NCBI GenBank assembly: GCA_012034575.1
Contig: JAAUPF010000037.1
Coordinates: forward strand, 1-43,998
Direction: 5' to 3'
DNA length: 43,998 nucleotides
Source: Richelia sp. CSU_2_1
Lineage (GTDB): Bacteria; Cyanobacteriota; Cyanobacteriia; Cyanobacteriales; Microcoleaceae
Shown here: positions 25,434 to 34,179 of the stretch, in pieces
Layout: each line of letters starts with the position of its first letter
Position numbering within the stretch: the first letter of the stretch is position 1
Notes under the pieces: model-generated
Seen by the model: the letters and a program-made list of their open reading frames with translations, nothing else
Told to the model about the DNA's origin: nothing
Databases searched by the model: none
Program-made: the position numbers and the translations under genes

Positions 25434-26084
25434 ATGGCGCGCAAACGTTCCACAAATCCCCGCAAACTGCCACAACAAGACCGTTCTAAAATGACGGTTG
25501 AAGCGATTCTCGAAGCAACTGCTCGCATTTTGACCGAGGAAGGTTACGATAAAGCCAACACGAATCGCATTGCAGAGCGGGCAGGAATCAGTATCGGCTC
25601 GTTGTACCAGTATTTCCCAAACAAAGAATCGCTAATGGCCGCTTTGATGGAGCAACATTCCAATGAAATCGCTGAATTAGTGGAATCAAAATTGCAAGAT
25701 TTATTTGATGCGCCGTTAGAGATAGCAGTCCCCGAACTCGTGAAAGCGGTGATTGCGGCTCATGCGATCGATCCGCGTCTCCACCAAGTTTTAAATGAGG
25801 AAATTCCGCGATCGGAACGATTGCAACAAATGCAGAAAGCGGATGAACGCATTACAGAATTGTTGCGGGCATATTTAGTAAGGTGGAGCGATTCTCCACA
25901 AAAGAGGCTTTACCAACGCATTAATCCTCAAAATCTGGAGATGACAGTTTTCATTTTGAGTCGCACGGTTGAATCGTTATGTCATTCAGCCGTTATTGAG
26001 CATCCAGATTTTGTGAGCGACAGTGAGTTTGAGAAAGAGGTTTCTAATCTGTTACTGCTTTATTTAATTGGTGGTAGGTGTTAG
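25434..26084 (+). CDS. TetR/AcrR-family transcriptional regulator
   Basis: A 216-residue repressor with an N-terminal TetR helix-turn-helix at about residues 18-65 (VEAILEATARILTEEGYDKA, RAGISIGSLYQYFPNKESL) and an all-helical C-terminal ligand/dimer domain. It has a basic N-terminal arm (MARKRSTNPRKL), common in this family. It is transcribed away from the [2Fe-2S]/darcynin operon, the usual layout for a local autoregulated repressor. The ligand is unknown. Confidence 0.92.
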   Translation: MARKRSTNPRKLPQQDRSKMTVEAILEATARILTEEGYDKANTNRIAERAGISIGSLYQYFPNKESLMAALMEQHSNEIAELVESKLQDLFDAPLEIAVPELVKAVIAAHAIDPRLHQVLNEEIPRSERLQQMQKADERITELLRAYLVRWSDSPQKRLYQRINPQNLEMTVFILSRTVESLCHSAVIEHPDFVSDSEFEKEVSNLLLLYLIGGRC

Positions 26085-26280
26085 GTGTTGCAACCGCAGA
26101 TGAGTGCGGATTAACGCGGATTAACGCAGATATTGCAACCGCAGATATTGCGGATGAACGCGGATGAACGCAGATAGGTGGAACGGTAGTAGGTGTTAGA
26201 TGCTAGGTGTTAGGTGTTAGGTGTTAGGCAGTAGGTGTTAGGTCGTAGGTGGTAGTTGGTAGGTTTTAGGTGGGAGGTAC
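26068..26280. repeat. TTAGGTG heptamers and AACGCGGAT-type repeats
   Basis: Dense short repeats sit downstream of the TetR gene: GGATTAACGC/GGATGAACGC units (26110-26175) and TTAGGTG-type heptamers (26190-26275). The AACGCAGATG motif also occurs in reverse at about 33968-34012. Confidence 0.8.
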
Positions 26281-26284
26281 TAAC

Positions 26285-26722
26285 TTAAAAAGGCAGAGGA
26301 TCTTCTTGGCTTGCTAACTCGCTTCTGCCCGTGTAACCCGATTTAAGATAATCGAAAATGTATTCAAATGCTTCTTCAAAGTGTTTTGGTTCGTCGATGA
26401 GAATCTTGAAATCGCGACCCAAAGGCCAAACAGTAACGATAAAATTGTCAATAACTTTTTCAAGACTCAAGGATATTTTAACTGTTTCGCGATCGCCCGT
26501 TTCGGGATTGGCAGGATTTTCGCACAGATCGATCGTCAGATCGAAATAGAGGACACTCTTGTCACCAAACCACGGTTTTTGTGGTAATTCGATCGGGCAT
26601 TCAAAATAATCGCTCATTTGCTTGATGAAAATTTCGGTAAACTCCAGACAAGCTTGGCGAGATTCGCGATCGGCTTGTTTGGATGCGGCGTAGGCTTGGC
26701 AAAGTTCTTCAAATTTAGACAT
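26285..26722 (-). CDS. hypothetical protein (145 aa)
   Basis: An acidic soluble protein starting MSKFEELCQAYAASKQADRE with an amphipathic N-terminal helix, then a mixed alpha-beta region containing VLYFDLTIDLCENP and VKISLSLEKVIDNFIVTVW. No family was recognised. Amino-acid use looks like a real protein, and the start ATG lies at 26722 with no strong Shine-Dalgarno visible. It is isolated between repeat regions and downstream of the restriction-modification genes, from which it is separated by 235 bases. No function is proposed. Confidence 0.65.
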   Translation of the reverse strand: MSKFEELCQAYAASKQADRESRQACLEFTEIFIKQMSDYFECPIELPQKPWFGDKSVLYFDLTIDLCENPANPETGDRETVKISLSLEKVIDNFIVTVWPLGRDFKILIDEPKHFEEAFEYIFDYLKSGYTGRSELASQEDPLPF

Positions 26723-26915
26723 GGGAAGTTAGTTGAAAGTTGAAAGTTGACAGTCGATCGTTGTCATACTAAATTTGCGTTAAATACCCAATTTACGATC
26801 GTGTCAATTTAGTAAGATTTTTGGTCATGCGGATCTTATCTTTAATTAAATGGATTTACTGACTTACTTGATTTTAATTGGTGAGGCGATCGGATTGAAT
26901 CGGCTCGATCGAGTG

Positions 26916-26945
26916 CCAACTGAGGACTGAAGTCCTTACTACAAA
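26916..26945. repeat. GAGGACTGAAGTCCTTACTACAAA half-element
   Basis: This is the same arm as the right half of the repeat at 19778-19845, with an inner AGGACT-AGTCCT palindrome. It lies just after the methyltransferase gene in its direction of transcription. Confidence 0.7.
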
Positions 26946-26957
26946 CCTAATGCAAAT

Positions 26958-28337
26958 CTACTGCCATTCTATCCATTGCTTTTGGATCTCCTCTAATTCC
27001 CAAGCACGCGCCTCAACTGCATAAAGAGCAAAATCGTTAATCATCTCGTTTTTTTCATGTATAGACTCAGGACTCAATCTAGATTCTTCTAAGTTAAAAA
27101 GCGATAATTGACGGGACTCAGTATCTGGTAAATTATCCTGCAAAGATGCTTGCTGGCTGACAAAATCGCCCATGCGATCGCAACCCTTAGCAAAACGACG
27201 CAAAGTAGTTGCGATCGCCTCCGAACTATTATCAATTCCGATCCATCTCCTTCCCAACTCCGAAGCAACACTCAAAGTCGTACCAGAACCAGCAAAACAA
27301 TCGAGAACTAAATCGCCAGGATTTGACGAGCCTTGAATAATTCTAGCAAGTAAATCGGGATTTTTTTCAGTGGGATAACCTGTAATTTTAATATTCTGAT
27401 TGTAAGCGTCGCGAAATTCCAGCCAAATATCTTGTACTGGAATTCCACTACTGCTGTCTAAATATATTTTGCGACGGGGATTACCAGTTGCAGACCAATA
27501 TATTTCCCCTCTCGCATCCATTTCATCTAGCGTCTTAGGTGGATACTGCCAGTGCTTTCCCGGTGGTGGATTCATCCCCCGCCAAGGCTTTCCAGTTTCG
27601 CCATTGCGCGCGCCCGGTGCATGAATCGGAACCTTTTTATATCGCCGTCCTGTTTCCTTTTCGAGGTATTCATATTCTTTGTTAGCGCGCAAATCTGTCC
27701 ATTCTTCAACTGGTCGGTTCCAGACATAAATATCCGATTTGGTATAAAATAGGATAAAATCTGAAACATTGCCGTAAGTCTTTCTGGTGTAGTTTTTGGG
27801 ATTGCATTTTTTGCGAGTAATCCAATTTCTAAAATTGCGCTGCCCAAAAATTTCATCCATAATCACCTTAATATAAAATGCCATGTTTTCATCAAGGTGA
27901 ACGTATATCGATCCGTCTTCCGCTAATAGTTCTCTCAATAATATCAACCTTTGTCGGATAAATTCAATATAGTTATTGCCGGATAACAAGTCAGAATAAG
28001 CATCAGTCTGAGAACGGGATTGAAAAACGCTTTTAGTTGCGAAAGGCGGATCTATATAAATTAATTTGACTTGACCTTTGACTGCATTATCTTCCATTAA
28101 AGATGCTAAAATTGGTAAATTATCACCATAGTACAGGCAGTTTTCATTTGCCAAACTTGGCTGTTCGCTCTTAGACCATAGTTTGACACATTTAGCTCGA
28201 TCGGTTTTTAAAATTTCACTAGCAGGCATTTTTCCGGGATATAAAAAGCACGCATCTAAGTTATTATTTAGTTTGCTGTCACTAAAATGCGATGCAGCTT
28301 GACCCTGCGATTGTGTTTTGGGAATACCAGTAGCCAT
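26958..28337 (-). CDS. site-specific DNA methyltransferase (beta class)
   Basis: Amino-methyltransferase of about 459 residues with motif IV IYIDPPFATKS before motif I LDCFAGSGTTLSVASELGRR, the beta-class order. A target-recognition region with HAPGARNGETGKPWRGM lies between. The N-terminal segment YYGDNLPILASL is typical of Mod-like methylases. ATG 28337 is chosen because AGGAGTGATA precedes it (coding strand) and because an ATG at 28367 would overlap the upstream gene. It follows the probable restriction gene after a gap of about 14 bases, so the two form a restriction-modification operon. Confidence 0.85.
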   Translation of the reverse strand: MATGIPKTQSQGQAASHFSDSKLNNNLDACFLYPGKMPASEILKTDRAKCVKLWSKSEQPSLANENCLYYGDNLPILASLMEDNAVKGQVKLIYIDPPFATKSVFQSRSQTDAYSDLLSGNNYIEFIRQRLILLRELLAEDGSIYVHLDENMAFYIKVIMDEIFGQRNFRNWITRKKCNPKNYTRKTYGNVSDFILFYTKSDIYVWNRPVEEWTDLRANKEYEYLEKETGRRYKKVPIHAPGARNGETGKPWRGMNPPPGKHWQYPPKTLDEMDARGEIYWSATGNPRRKIYLDSSSGIPVQDIWLEFRDAYNQNIKITGYPTEKNPDLLARIIQGSSNPGDLVLDCFAGSGTTLSVASELGRRWIGIDNSSEAIATTLRRFAKGCDRMGDFVSQQASLQDNLPDTESRQLSLFNLEESRLSPESIHEKNEMINDFALYAVEARAWELEEIQKQWIEWQ

Positions 28338-28351
28338 TATCACTCCTATTT

Positions 28352-29233
28352 TTAAGAACGCAGCCATTCCACTGTAATCCGATCGGGAACCATACGCAGC
28401 GTTAATACCATAATCCGACCCGGCCAGCTATTTTCAATATTGGCATAGTCATCCCACATCGATCCGAGTAAAAGACCGGGGCCATCATTCAAAAAAATGA
28501 TTTTAGTTCTTAGGTTACGATCGCGCGTATAATTAAGAATTTCTTCAAGGCAGCTACGATAACCACCTGTTCGATCGTCTTCTTGCGCACCGCCTCTATC
28601 TGAATCATATCTTGCCAATCCTATTGCCAGCAAATCATTTTCGTTAATATCGTAGATCGCAAAATCAACCGGGCGTTTTGGGTTGGGATAGTTTGCGAAG
28701 ATATTTCCCATCATTATATCTTTTCCTGCTCGCTCTGGTCCCTCGATAGTTAAGTATGGAAAGTGCAAGCGAAATAAGGAAAAAAATCTTTCAGTTAAAT
28801 CGTATCCCTTCTTACCACGACTTTTGTATTCCCATAACAAAGCCGACATAGCCTCATCGGGAATTGGGCGAGTCATATAAGCAGCTTGAACTTCTTGAAC
28901 TGGTCTAAAACCTACTCCAAATCTATCGCAAATTTCCCTTGCCTTTTTTTTCCTTTTGAGCATTTCAACAGGAATTTCAGGGCTGACATACTTGCGAAAA
29001 ACCCTAAAAAGCTGAACTCGCATCCAGGTACTAGGAACTTCTGAAATCTGTATCAATAGACGCACTGATGATTCTGAAGTCCTGAGTAATTGTCCAAACA
29101 TTTCTAAAACTGGTTCGTAAAGTTGGCAAGCCTCCTGCAATATATCGGGATAATATTCTCCTGCTGTTAAAGTTATCCAGTTGTGTGCATCTGCTTTGTA
29201 GTCTGCAAAAGAGTTGCGTCTTCCCGATGTCAT
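28352..29233 (-). CDS. probable restriction endonuclease of the adjacent methyltransferase
   Basis: A 293-residue protein, mostly helical in its first half. The region around VDFAIYDINENDLLAIGLARYD with later acidic and basic residues (SDRGGAQEDDR) could be a PD-(D/E)XK-like nuclease core, but I cannot place the metal ligands with certainty. The identification rests mainly on its being the first gene of a two-gene operon with a site-specific methyltransferase. Recognition site unknown. A less likely alternative is a type II accessory protein. Confidence 0.6.
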   Translation of the reverse strand: MTSGRRNSFADYKADAHNWITLTAGEYYPDILQEACQLYEPVLEMFGQLLRTSESSVRLLIQISEVPSTWMRVQLFRVFRKYVSPEIPVEMLKRKKKAREICDRFGVGFRPVQEVQAAYMTRPIPDEAMSALLWEYKSRGKKGYDLTERFFSLFRLHFPYLTIEGPERAGKDIMMGNIFANYPNPKRPVDFAIYDINENDLLAIGLARYDSDRGGAQEDDRTGGYRSCLEEILNYTRDRNLRTKIIFLNDGPGLLLGSMWDDYANIENSWPGRIMVLTLRMVPDRITVEWLRS

Positions 29234-29256
29234 ATCACTGATTTCTCATCTCACAA

Positions 29257-30225
29257 TTAACTAATATTAGCTCGCAACCGCAATATTTTTAACAATGTGT
29301 TAAATTCATCGGGCAAAGGCGCGATCGCCTCTAGGAATTCTCCTGTAATTGGATGCTGCAATTTCAGTTTCCATGCGTGTAAAGCTTGTCCGGTTAAATT
29401 AACTCCTATCGAACGGTTGGAACTGTAAATCGGGTCGCCGACAATTGGATGTTTCATTTCGGCTGTATGCACTCGAATTTGATGGGTGCGCCCGGTTTCT
29501 AATTGATAGTGAATCAGGCTGTAATTGCCGAGTCTCTCTTTAATTTGCCAGTGAGTAATTGCCGATCGTCCGCCTTTTTCTACTGGTACTACTGCCATTT
29601 TTTTTCTATCTGTGGGATGGCGTCCGATCGGCATATCTATTGTACCGGATTCGGTTTTTGGTATGCCCATAACTATGCCTAAATATTCACGGCGGGCGGT
29701 TTTGGCTTTTAGTTGGGCTTGCAAATGTTGGTGGGCGAAATCGGTTTTGGCGATCGCGATCGCGCCTGTGGTATCTTTGTCCAATCTATGGACGATTCCC
29801 GGCCTTTGTACGCCGCCAATTTCTGCTAGGGGACAGTGGGCTAATAAGGCGTTGACTAAGGTGCCGTCGGGATGTCCTGCTGCTGGGTGAACTACCAATC
29901 CAGCGGGTTTGTTGACGATAATTAAAGCGTCATCTTCGTAAAGGATGTCGAGGGGAATTGTTTCGGGTTGTAGGTTGGTTGCTTGGATTTCTGGGAGGGT
30001 AATTTGGATACGATCGCCCGTTTTTACTGCTATTTTTTTGGAGGTGCAAGTTTCATTATTGATTTTAACGTTGCCTTGGGATATGAGATTTTGGATGCGC
30101 GATCGAGATAATTCTGGTATCTGGTTTGACAGCCAAATATCCAAGCGATCGCTGGAATTATTTTGGTCGATCGCTGCTGTATTTTCAACTGTATAAGTCC
30201 GCCCGGTAATGTCGGTTTCTATCAT
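29257..30225 (-). CDS. rluD: 23S rRNA pseudouridine synthase, RluD-like
   Basis: RluA-family enzyme that converts uridines in 23S rRNA helix 69 (RluD role) to pseudouridine. An N-terminal S4 RNA-binding domain (RLDIWLSNQIPELSRSRIQ) comes first. The catalytic motif GIVHRLDKDTTG has Asp149 in the 322-residue version. HQIRVHTAEMKHPIVGDPIY follows. ATG 30225 is preferred over the TTG at 30249. It lies upstream of the restriction gene with only 23 bases between, so it may share transcription with it. Confidence 0.93.
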   Translation of the reverse strand: MIETDITGRTYTVENTAAIDQNNSSDRLDIWLSNQIPELSRSRIQNLISQGNVKINNETCTSKKIAVKTGDRIQITLPEIQATNLQPETIPLDILYEDDALIIVNKPAGLVVHPAAGHPDGTLVNALLAHCPLAEIGGVQRPGIVHRLDKDTTGAIAIAKTDFAHQHLQAQLKAKTARREYLGIVMGIPKTESGTIDMPIGRHPTDRKKMAVVPVEKGGRSAITHWQIKERLGNYSLIHYQLETGRTHQIRVHTAEMKHPIVGDPIYSSNRSIGVNLTGQALHAWKLKLQHPITGEFLEAIAPLPDEFNTLLKILRLRANIS

Positions 30226-30380
30226 TATTTTATCTTTAAGTAAGTCCAATTAATTAACTTTTTTGTCATTGCGTTTCATGTCGCGTAGCGTAAAGATAGT
30301 TTTGCCAATCGCATAAACTCTGATTCTCAACGGAAGATCGATCGATGGGATGCCTAATCAGAATTTAGGATAACAACTAT

Positions 30381-30420
30381 CGACTGTCAACTGTCAACTG
30401 TCAACTGTCAACTCTCAACT
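30381..30420. repeat. CTGTCAA heptamer STRR overlapping the TolC stop
   Basis: Tandem CTGTCAA units run up to and into the stop codon of the TolC-like gene at 30419. The same heptamer appears at 32383-32416, 34141-34180, 39297-39315 and 43538-43569 in one orientation or the other. Confidence 0.85.
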
Positions 30421-32335
30421 ATTTACTTTCTATTATTACTTGCCAAGTGTCTAATGTTGTACCTGTAATTCGATCGAGATTTGTCAGTGAATTGAGATAT
30501 TCAATTCTCGCAGCGAGTTCGGCATTTCTCGCGCTGACTAAAGCCTGCTGAAAACCTACAATATCGATAATTCTCGAACTTCCTACACCTAGTTTTAATT
30601 TTTCCTGTTCGATTTCTAGCTGTCTTTGGGCTAATTCTCTAGCTCGCTGAGCAATGGCTACTTGTCTCTGATTTACATTAACATCTCTGACGGCATTTGT
30701 CAACTCAATATTTAATCTTTGATTTAGTTCTTTGACGTTGTTATCCGATTGCAAAACATTGATTTTGCTGCGCTGAAAATCTCGTTCGATCGAGCGATTT
30801 CCCAACTCGCGACTTAAAACGATTCCGGCTCGAAAATCGGAGTTGCTGCTGCCAAAATTTCCCCCACCGTTATAACTCGTATTAAAATCCAAACTCCACT
30901 TGCGGTTGTTTTCGGCTAGCAATAAATTGTATTTAGCTATTTGCTGGTTGAGTTGTGCCTGCAAATAATCGGCTCGGTTGGCAAGGGCGATCGCGCGAAT
31001 TTTGTCAAGGTCTAAAGGTGGAGATTCTGCTACAAGATTTTCGGTGGCTGCTATATTCAAATCTAAATCTAAATCGAGAATTGCCAGCAATGCCAACCTG
31101 AGTTTTTTGAGTTCGCTTTCTGCTGTTAACAAACTGGCTTCTTGGTCAACAACAGCTTTTTGCGCGGGCAAAATATCAACTTGCGCCCGCAGCCCCGCAT
31201 TGATTAAAGCTTGATTGATTTCGACTTGCCGCCGCGCAATTTCGAGGGAGTTTTGTTCGATTTTCAGGCGTTCCTGAGCTTGGAAAAGTTTCCGATAAGC
31301 AAAAATTGCCTCAGTAATTGTATCGATAATAGTCGATTTTAAAGTAAGGATATTGCTGGTTTCAGTCAGTTTAGCAATTTCGATCGAAGCCCGATTGACA
31401 TTAACTCCAGCCCCCCTCAAAAGCGGTTGATTGAAGCTAAGTTGCAAGTTTTGATTCGGAGAGTTGTCCCCGCTGGCAATAAAACCGTTTGGATCTACTC
31501 TTTGTTGTTGCAGCGTCCAGCCAAAACCGATGTTTCCTCCCGTAGGAATTCTCATAGAAACTCTAGCACCTACATCAAAGGCACCCGTACTGGTGCTGTT
31601 TCTTCCCGACCTGAAGTTGATGCCAGATATTGAGATTCTCGGTGTTAAAATAGGTTCAAATTTGCTGTTAGCTACGGCAAGGTCTTGTTTTTGCACGATG
31701 CGTTCGAGGTATTGATTTTTGATGCTGCGGTTGTTTTCTAAGGATAAAAATACTATTTCTGATAGCATCAATTCAATTCCCGGTTCTTCAGTAATTGATG
31801 TTGATTCCGATCGACTTTTTTCTGGACTGGGAATGGGGATTAATTCTGGTGTTGTTTCTGGTGTTGGCGGCGGGGTGATTGAAGTTTGAGAAATTGGTTG
31901 TGGGGGTGCGATCGAACTTTTTTTCTCTTCATTTCCAGCAGATAAATTATTAGTTTTAATATTTCTATTGCTGGCTGCCGTCGCAGTCGATCCGAGATGG
32001 GGAGGTTTTGTAAAACTTTCTGGGCTGCTTTTCGATTCGGTTTCTTCACTGCTATTTTTTGAAGCAGGAATTAGCGCCTCTTGTTGCCGACGCTTTGTTA
32101 ATGATTTAACCGATTGAGATTTTAAAATAGTTTCAGGTGATTTTTGAGGGTTTGGAATCGGAGATTTAGGTGTTGCTTGCGAAGCGTTCCCCTTTGCCCT
32201 TACAATCGGCGATGACTGGAAAACAACAAAAATCGCGGCGGCACTGCAAATAACAGCTAGAATCAAACTAAAACGCAATATCCAATCGCGATCGGATTGG
32301 GGAGGAGGAGAGTTTGGGTCGGGCAGTTCAGTCAT
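30419..32335 (-). CDS. TolC-family outer-membrane efflux protein
   Basis: A 638-residue TolC-type protein. The N-terminal hydrophobic segment at about residues 19-45 (WILRFSLILAVICSAAAIF) is a signal or anchor. A long Pro/Ser/Thr-rich low-complexity region of about 130 residues follows. Two outer-membrane-factor repeats then follow, with long helices such as EIARRQVEINQALINAGL and AQRARELAQRQLEIEQEKL. It forms the trimeric channel of a tripartite exporter or type I secretion system. The Pro-rich linker is longer than in E. coli TolC and is common in cyanobacterial homologues. Its neighbour on the same strand is a MacB-like permease. Confidence 0.9.
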   Translation of the reverse strand: MTELPDPNSPPPQSDRDWILRFSLILAVICSAAAIFVVFQSSPIVRAKGNASQATPKSPIPNPQKSPETILKSQSVKSLTKRRQQEALIPASKNSSEETESKSSPESFTKPPHLGSTATAASNRNIKTNNLSAGNEEKKSSIAPPQPISQTSITPPPTPETTPELIPIPSPEKSRSESTSITEEPGIELMLSEIVFLSLENNRSIKNQYLERIVQKQDLAVANSKFEPILTPRISISGINFRSGRNSTSTGAFDVGARVSMRIPTGGNIGFGWTLQQQRVDPNGFIASGDNSPNQNLQLSFNQPLLRGAGVNVNRASIEIAKLTETSNILTLKSTIIDTITEAIFAYRKLFQAQERLKIEQNSLEIARRQVEINQALINAGLRAQVDILPAQKAVVDQEASLLTAESELKKLRLALLAILDLDLDLNIAATENLVAESPPLDLDKIRAIALANRADYLQAQLNQQIAKYNLLLAENNRKWSLDFNTSYNGGGNFGSSNSDFRAGIVLSRELGNRSIERDFQRSKINVLQSDNNVKELNQRLNIELTNAVRDVNVNQRQVAIAQRARELAQRQLEIEQEKLKLGVGSSRIIDIVGFQQALVSARNAELAARIEYLNSLTNLDRITGTTLDTWQVIIESK

Positions 32336-32382
32336 TGAATTTGCGATCGTAAATTAGACAATATTTACGCAACTAGGAAGAT

Positions 32383-32416
32383 AGTTGACAGTTGACAGTT
32401 GACAGTTGACAGTTGT
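32383..32416. repeat. GTTGACA heptamer STRR
   Basis: Five tandem GTTGACA units lie immediately upstream of the TolC-like gene in its direction of transcription. Confidence 0.9.
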
Positions 32417-32460
32417 TATATCTTGTCAGGTAGCATCAGTTGTATATTTATAGATTTGTA

Positions 32461-32527
32461 GGGGCGAAGCATTCGGGCGATAATTTTTGCAATAAATTTC
32501 AATATCTATATCCGAATGCTTCGCCCC
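32461..32527. repeat. 16-bp perfect inverted repeat
   Basis: GGGGCGAAGCATTCGG (32461-32476) and CCGAATGCTTCGCCCC (32512-32527) are perfect complements around a 35-base AT-rich loop. The repeat lies between the MacB-like permease and the TolC-like gene and could be a terminator for the former or a small mobile palindrome. Confidence 0.85.
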
Positions 32528-32620
32528 GGACTTTACGCTTTTGCTTACGATCGCCCCGTACAAATAATTATACAGATGAATTACCTCAAAAATATTTTAA
32601 ACTATATAAAACTTTAAAAA

Positions 32621-33805
32621 TTAGTCCGATCGCAATGCTTTTACCGGATCTAGCTGACTGGCTTTGCGGGCCGGTAAAAATCCCGCCCCTACCCCTACCA
32701 ACAAAGCCGATCCTAAAGCTAAAACTGCCGTACCGCTGTCAAATTTATAAGGTAATTTAAAAGTATCCGCCACAAAAACAGTTAAAACATGAACCGTCAC
32801 AATTGCTGCAATTCCCCCAAATAAACTTAACAAAACAGCTTCCAAAATAAACTGCAACATCACCTCTTGCTGCGTCGCACCAATCGCCCGCCGCAAACCA
32901 ATTTCGCGAGTTCGTTCCGCCACCGAAGCAATAGTAATATTCGCAATTCCGACACCGCCAACTAACAGCGAAATCATCCCCACCGCCAGCAAAGAGCGCG
33001 AAACCATTTCTAAAGTTTGCTGCTGTGCTAAAATCTCTTCTATATTGTTACCAACGTAAAACTTTTTACCGGGAAAACGCTGTTCTAACAATTTTTTCGC
33101 TTGGTTTCCGACCTGTTCTATGTCTTGAATTGTGTGAGGTCGAATCAACAAACTCCCAATTTCTCTGCTTCCCGTCAGCGAATTGTAAACAGACATCGGG
33201 ATAAATAATTGACCTTGAGGTTCTTGCTCCCTGTTAGTATTGGTAGGTACTATTCCAACTACAATATAAGGTCTGCTGTTAACATAGATGCGCTGACCTA
33301 TAGGATTGGTGCTTTTAAAAAGTCGATCGGCTATAAATTTATCGAGAATTACTACAGGTCGATAGTTGGCAAAATCTGCGGGCGTAAAAAATCTACCCGC
33401 TACTAATTGCTTACCCGATGTCACCCAAAAATCTTGAGTAACAGCCATCATAAAAGGATTGCCTTTTTGACCTTGAAAAATGGTATCTGTAGCGCCCGCC
33501 CAATCTAAAGAACTAATCGCTCGTGCTTTTGTCAAACGCTGTTTTAAAAACTCTAAATCTTCTAATCTGAGTTGCAAAGACTCAAAAGAAACCGGGTCCC
33601 AGTCCGGGCCTACATAAGCTTGAGGCGCACTCCGTTTTGCTAATTTTTCGGCAATTACGGCGCGGCTGATATTGCCAACTTGTAATGTGGCGCTGACGGC
33701 GGCTACGCCCATAAAAACTCCGACTGTTGTGAGGGCGGAACGCAGGGGATTTCCGAGTAGGGAATTGCAGGTAAGTGATAGTAAATCTGTTAGAGAAAGA
33801 CTCAT
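32621..33805 (-). CDS. MacB/FtsX-type ABC transporter permease
   Basis: A 394-residue permease with the MacB layout: one N-terminal membrane helix ([20 protein letters not shown]), a large periplasmic MacB core (about residues 50-260), then three C-terminal helices with the FtsX signature [15 protein letters not shown] between the first two. The frame is open to 33982, but the first 59 residues are heptamer repeat (IPNSQFP units), so ATG 33805 ([11 protein letters not shown]) is the true start. No ATPase subunit is fused or adjacent. With TolC it would act in efflux or secretion. Confidence 0.9.
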
Positions 33806-33810
33806 TTTTT

Positions 33811-33880
33811 TGGGAATTGGGAATTGGGAATTGGGAATTGGGAATTGGGAATTGGGAATTGGGAATTGGGAATTGGGAAT
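33811..33880. repeat. GGGAATT heptamer STRR
   Basis: About ten tandem copies of GGGAATT begin five bases before the permease start codon. On the coding strand they read AATTCCC units and create the false N-terminal extension of the permease frame. Confidence 0.95.
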
Positions 33881-34179
33881 TTGAGATTTTCGATTGGGCG
33901 GAGCGAAGCGGAGGGATTGGGGATTGATATTATGTCCGGTAGCATCGGTAGCGTAAAAACTGTGTGCAGCATCTGCGTTCATCTGCGTTCATCTGTTTTA
34001 ATCTGCGGTTACATAACAAACGATTCGGTGCAGACAATCGGTGAACCTGATTCTTACACAACCAATGCTACCGGACACGATATCACTCTCTCTTTTCGTT
34101 AACTGTCAACAGGCAACTCTTCCTTCTTCCTTCTTCCTTCATGTCAACTGTCAACTATCAACTGTCAACTGTCAACTGT
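33881..34179. repeat. repeat-rich intergenic region
   Basis: About 300 bases with no gene: GGGCGGAGCGAAGCGGAGGG (33897-33916), two or three GCGTTCATCT units (33968-33995), a TTCCTTC heptamer run (34118-34140) and a TCAACTG run (34141-34180). It separates the permease promoter from the recQ 3' end. Confidence 0.8.

Noticed and set aside
33811..33880. Tandem repeat considered as a CRISPR array
   Set aside because: Unit of 7 bases without unique spacers. No cas genes in the window.
33824..34102. Open frame reading GIGNWEL repeats
   Set aside because: Pure translation of the GGGAATT heptamer run.
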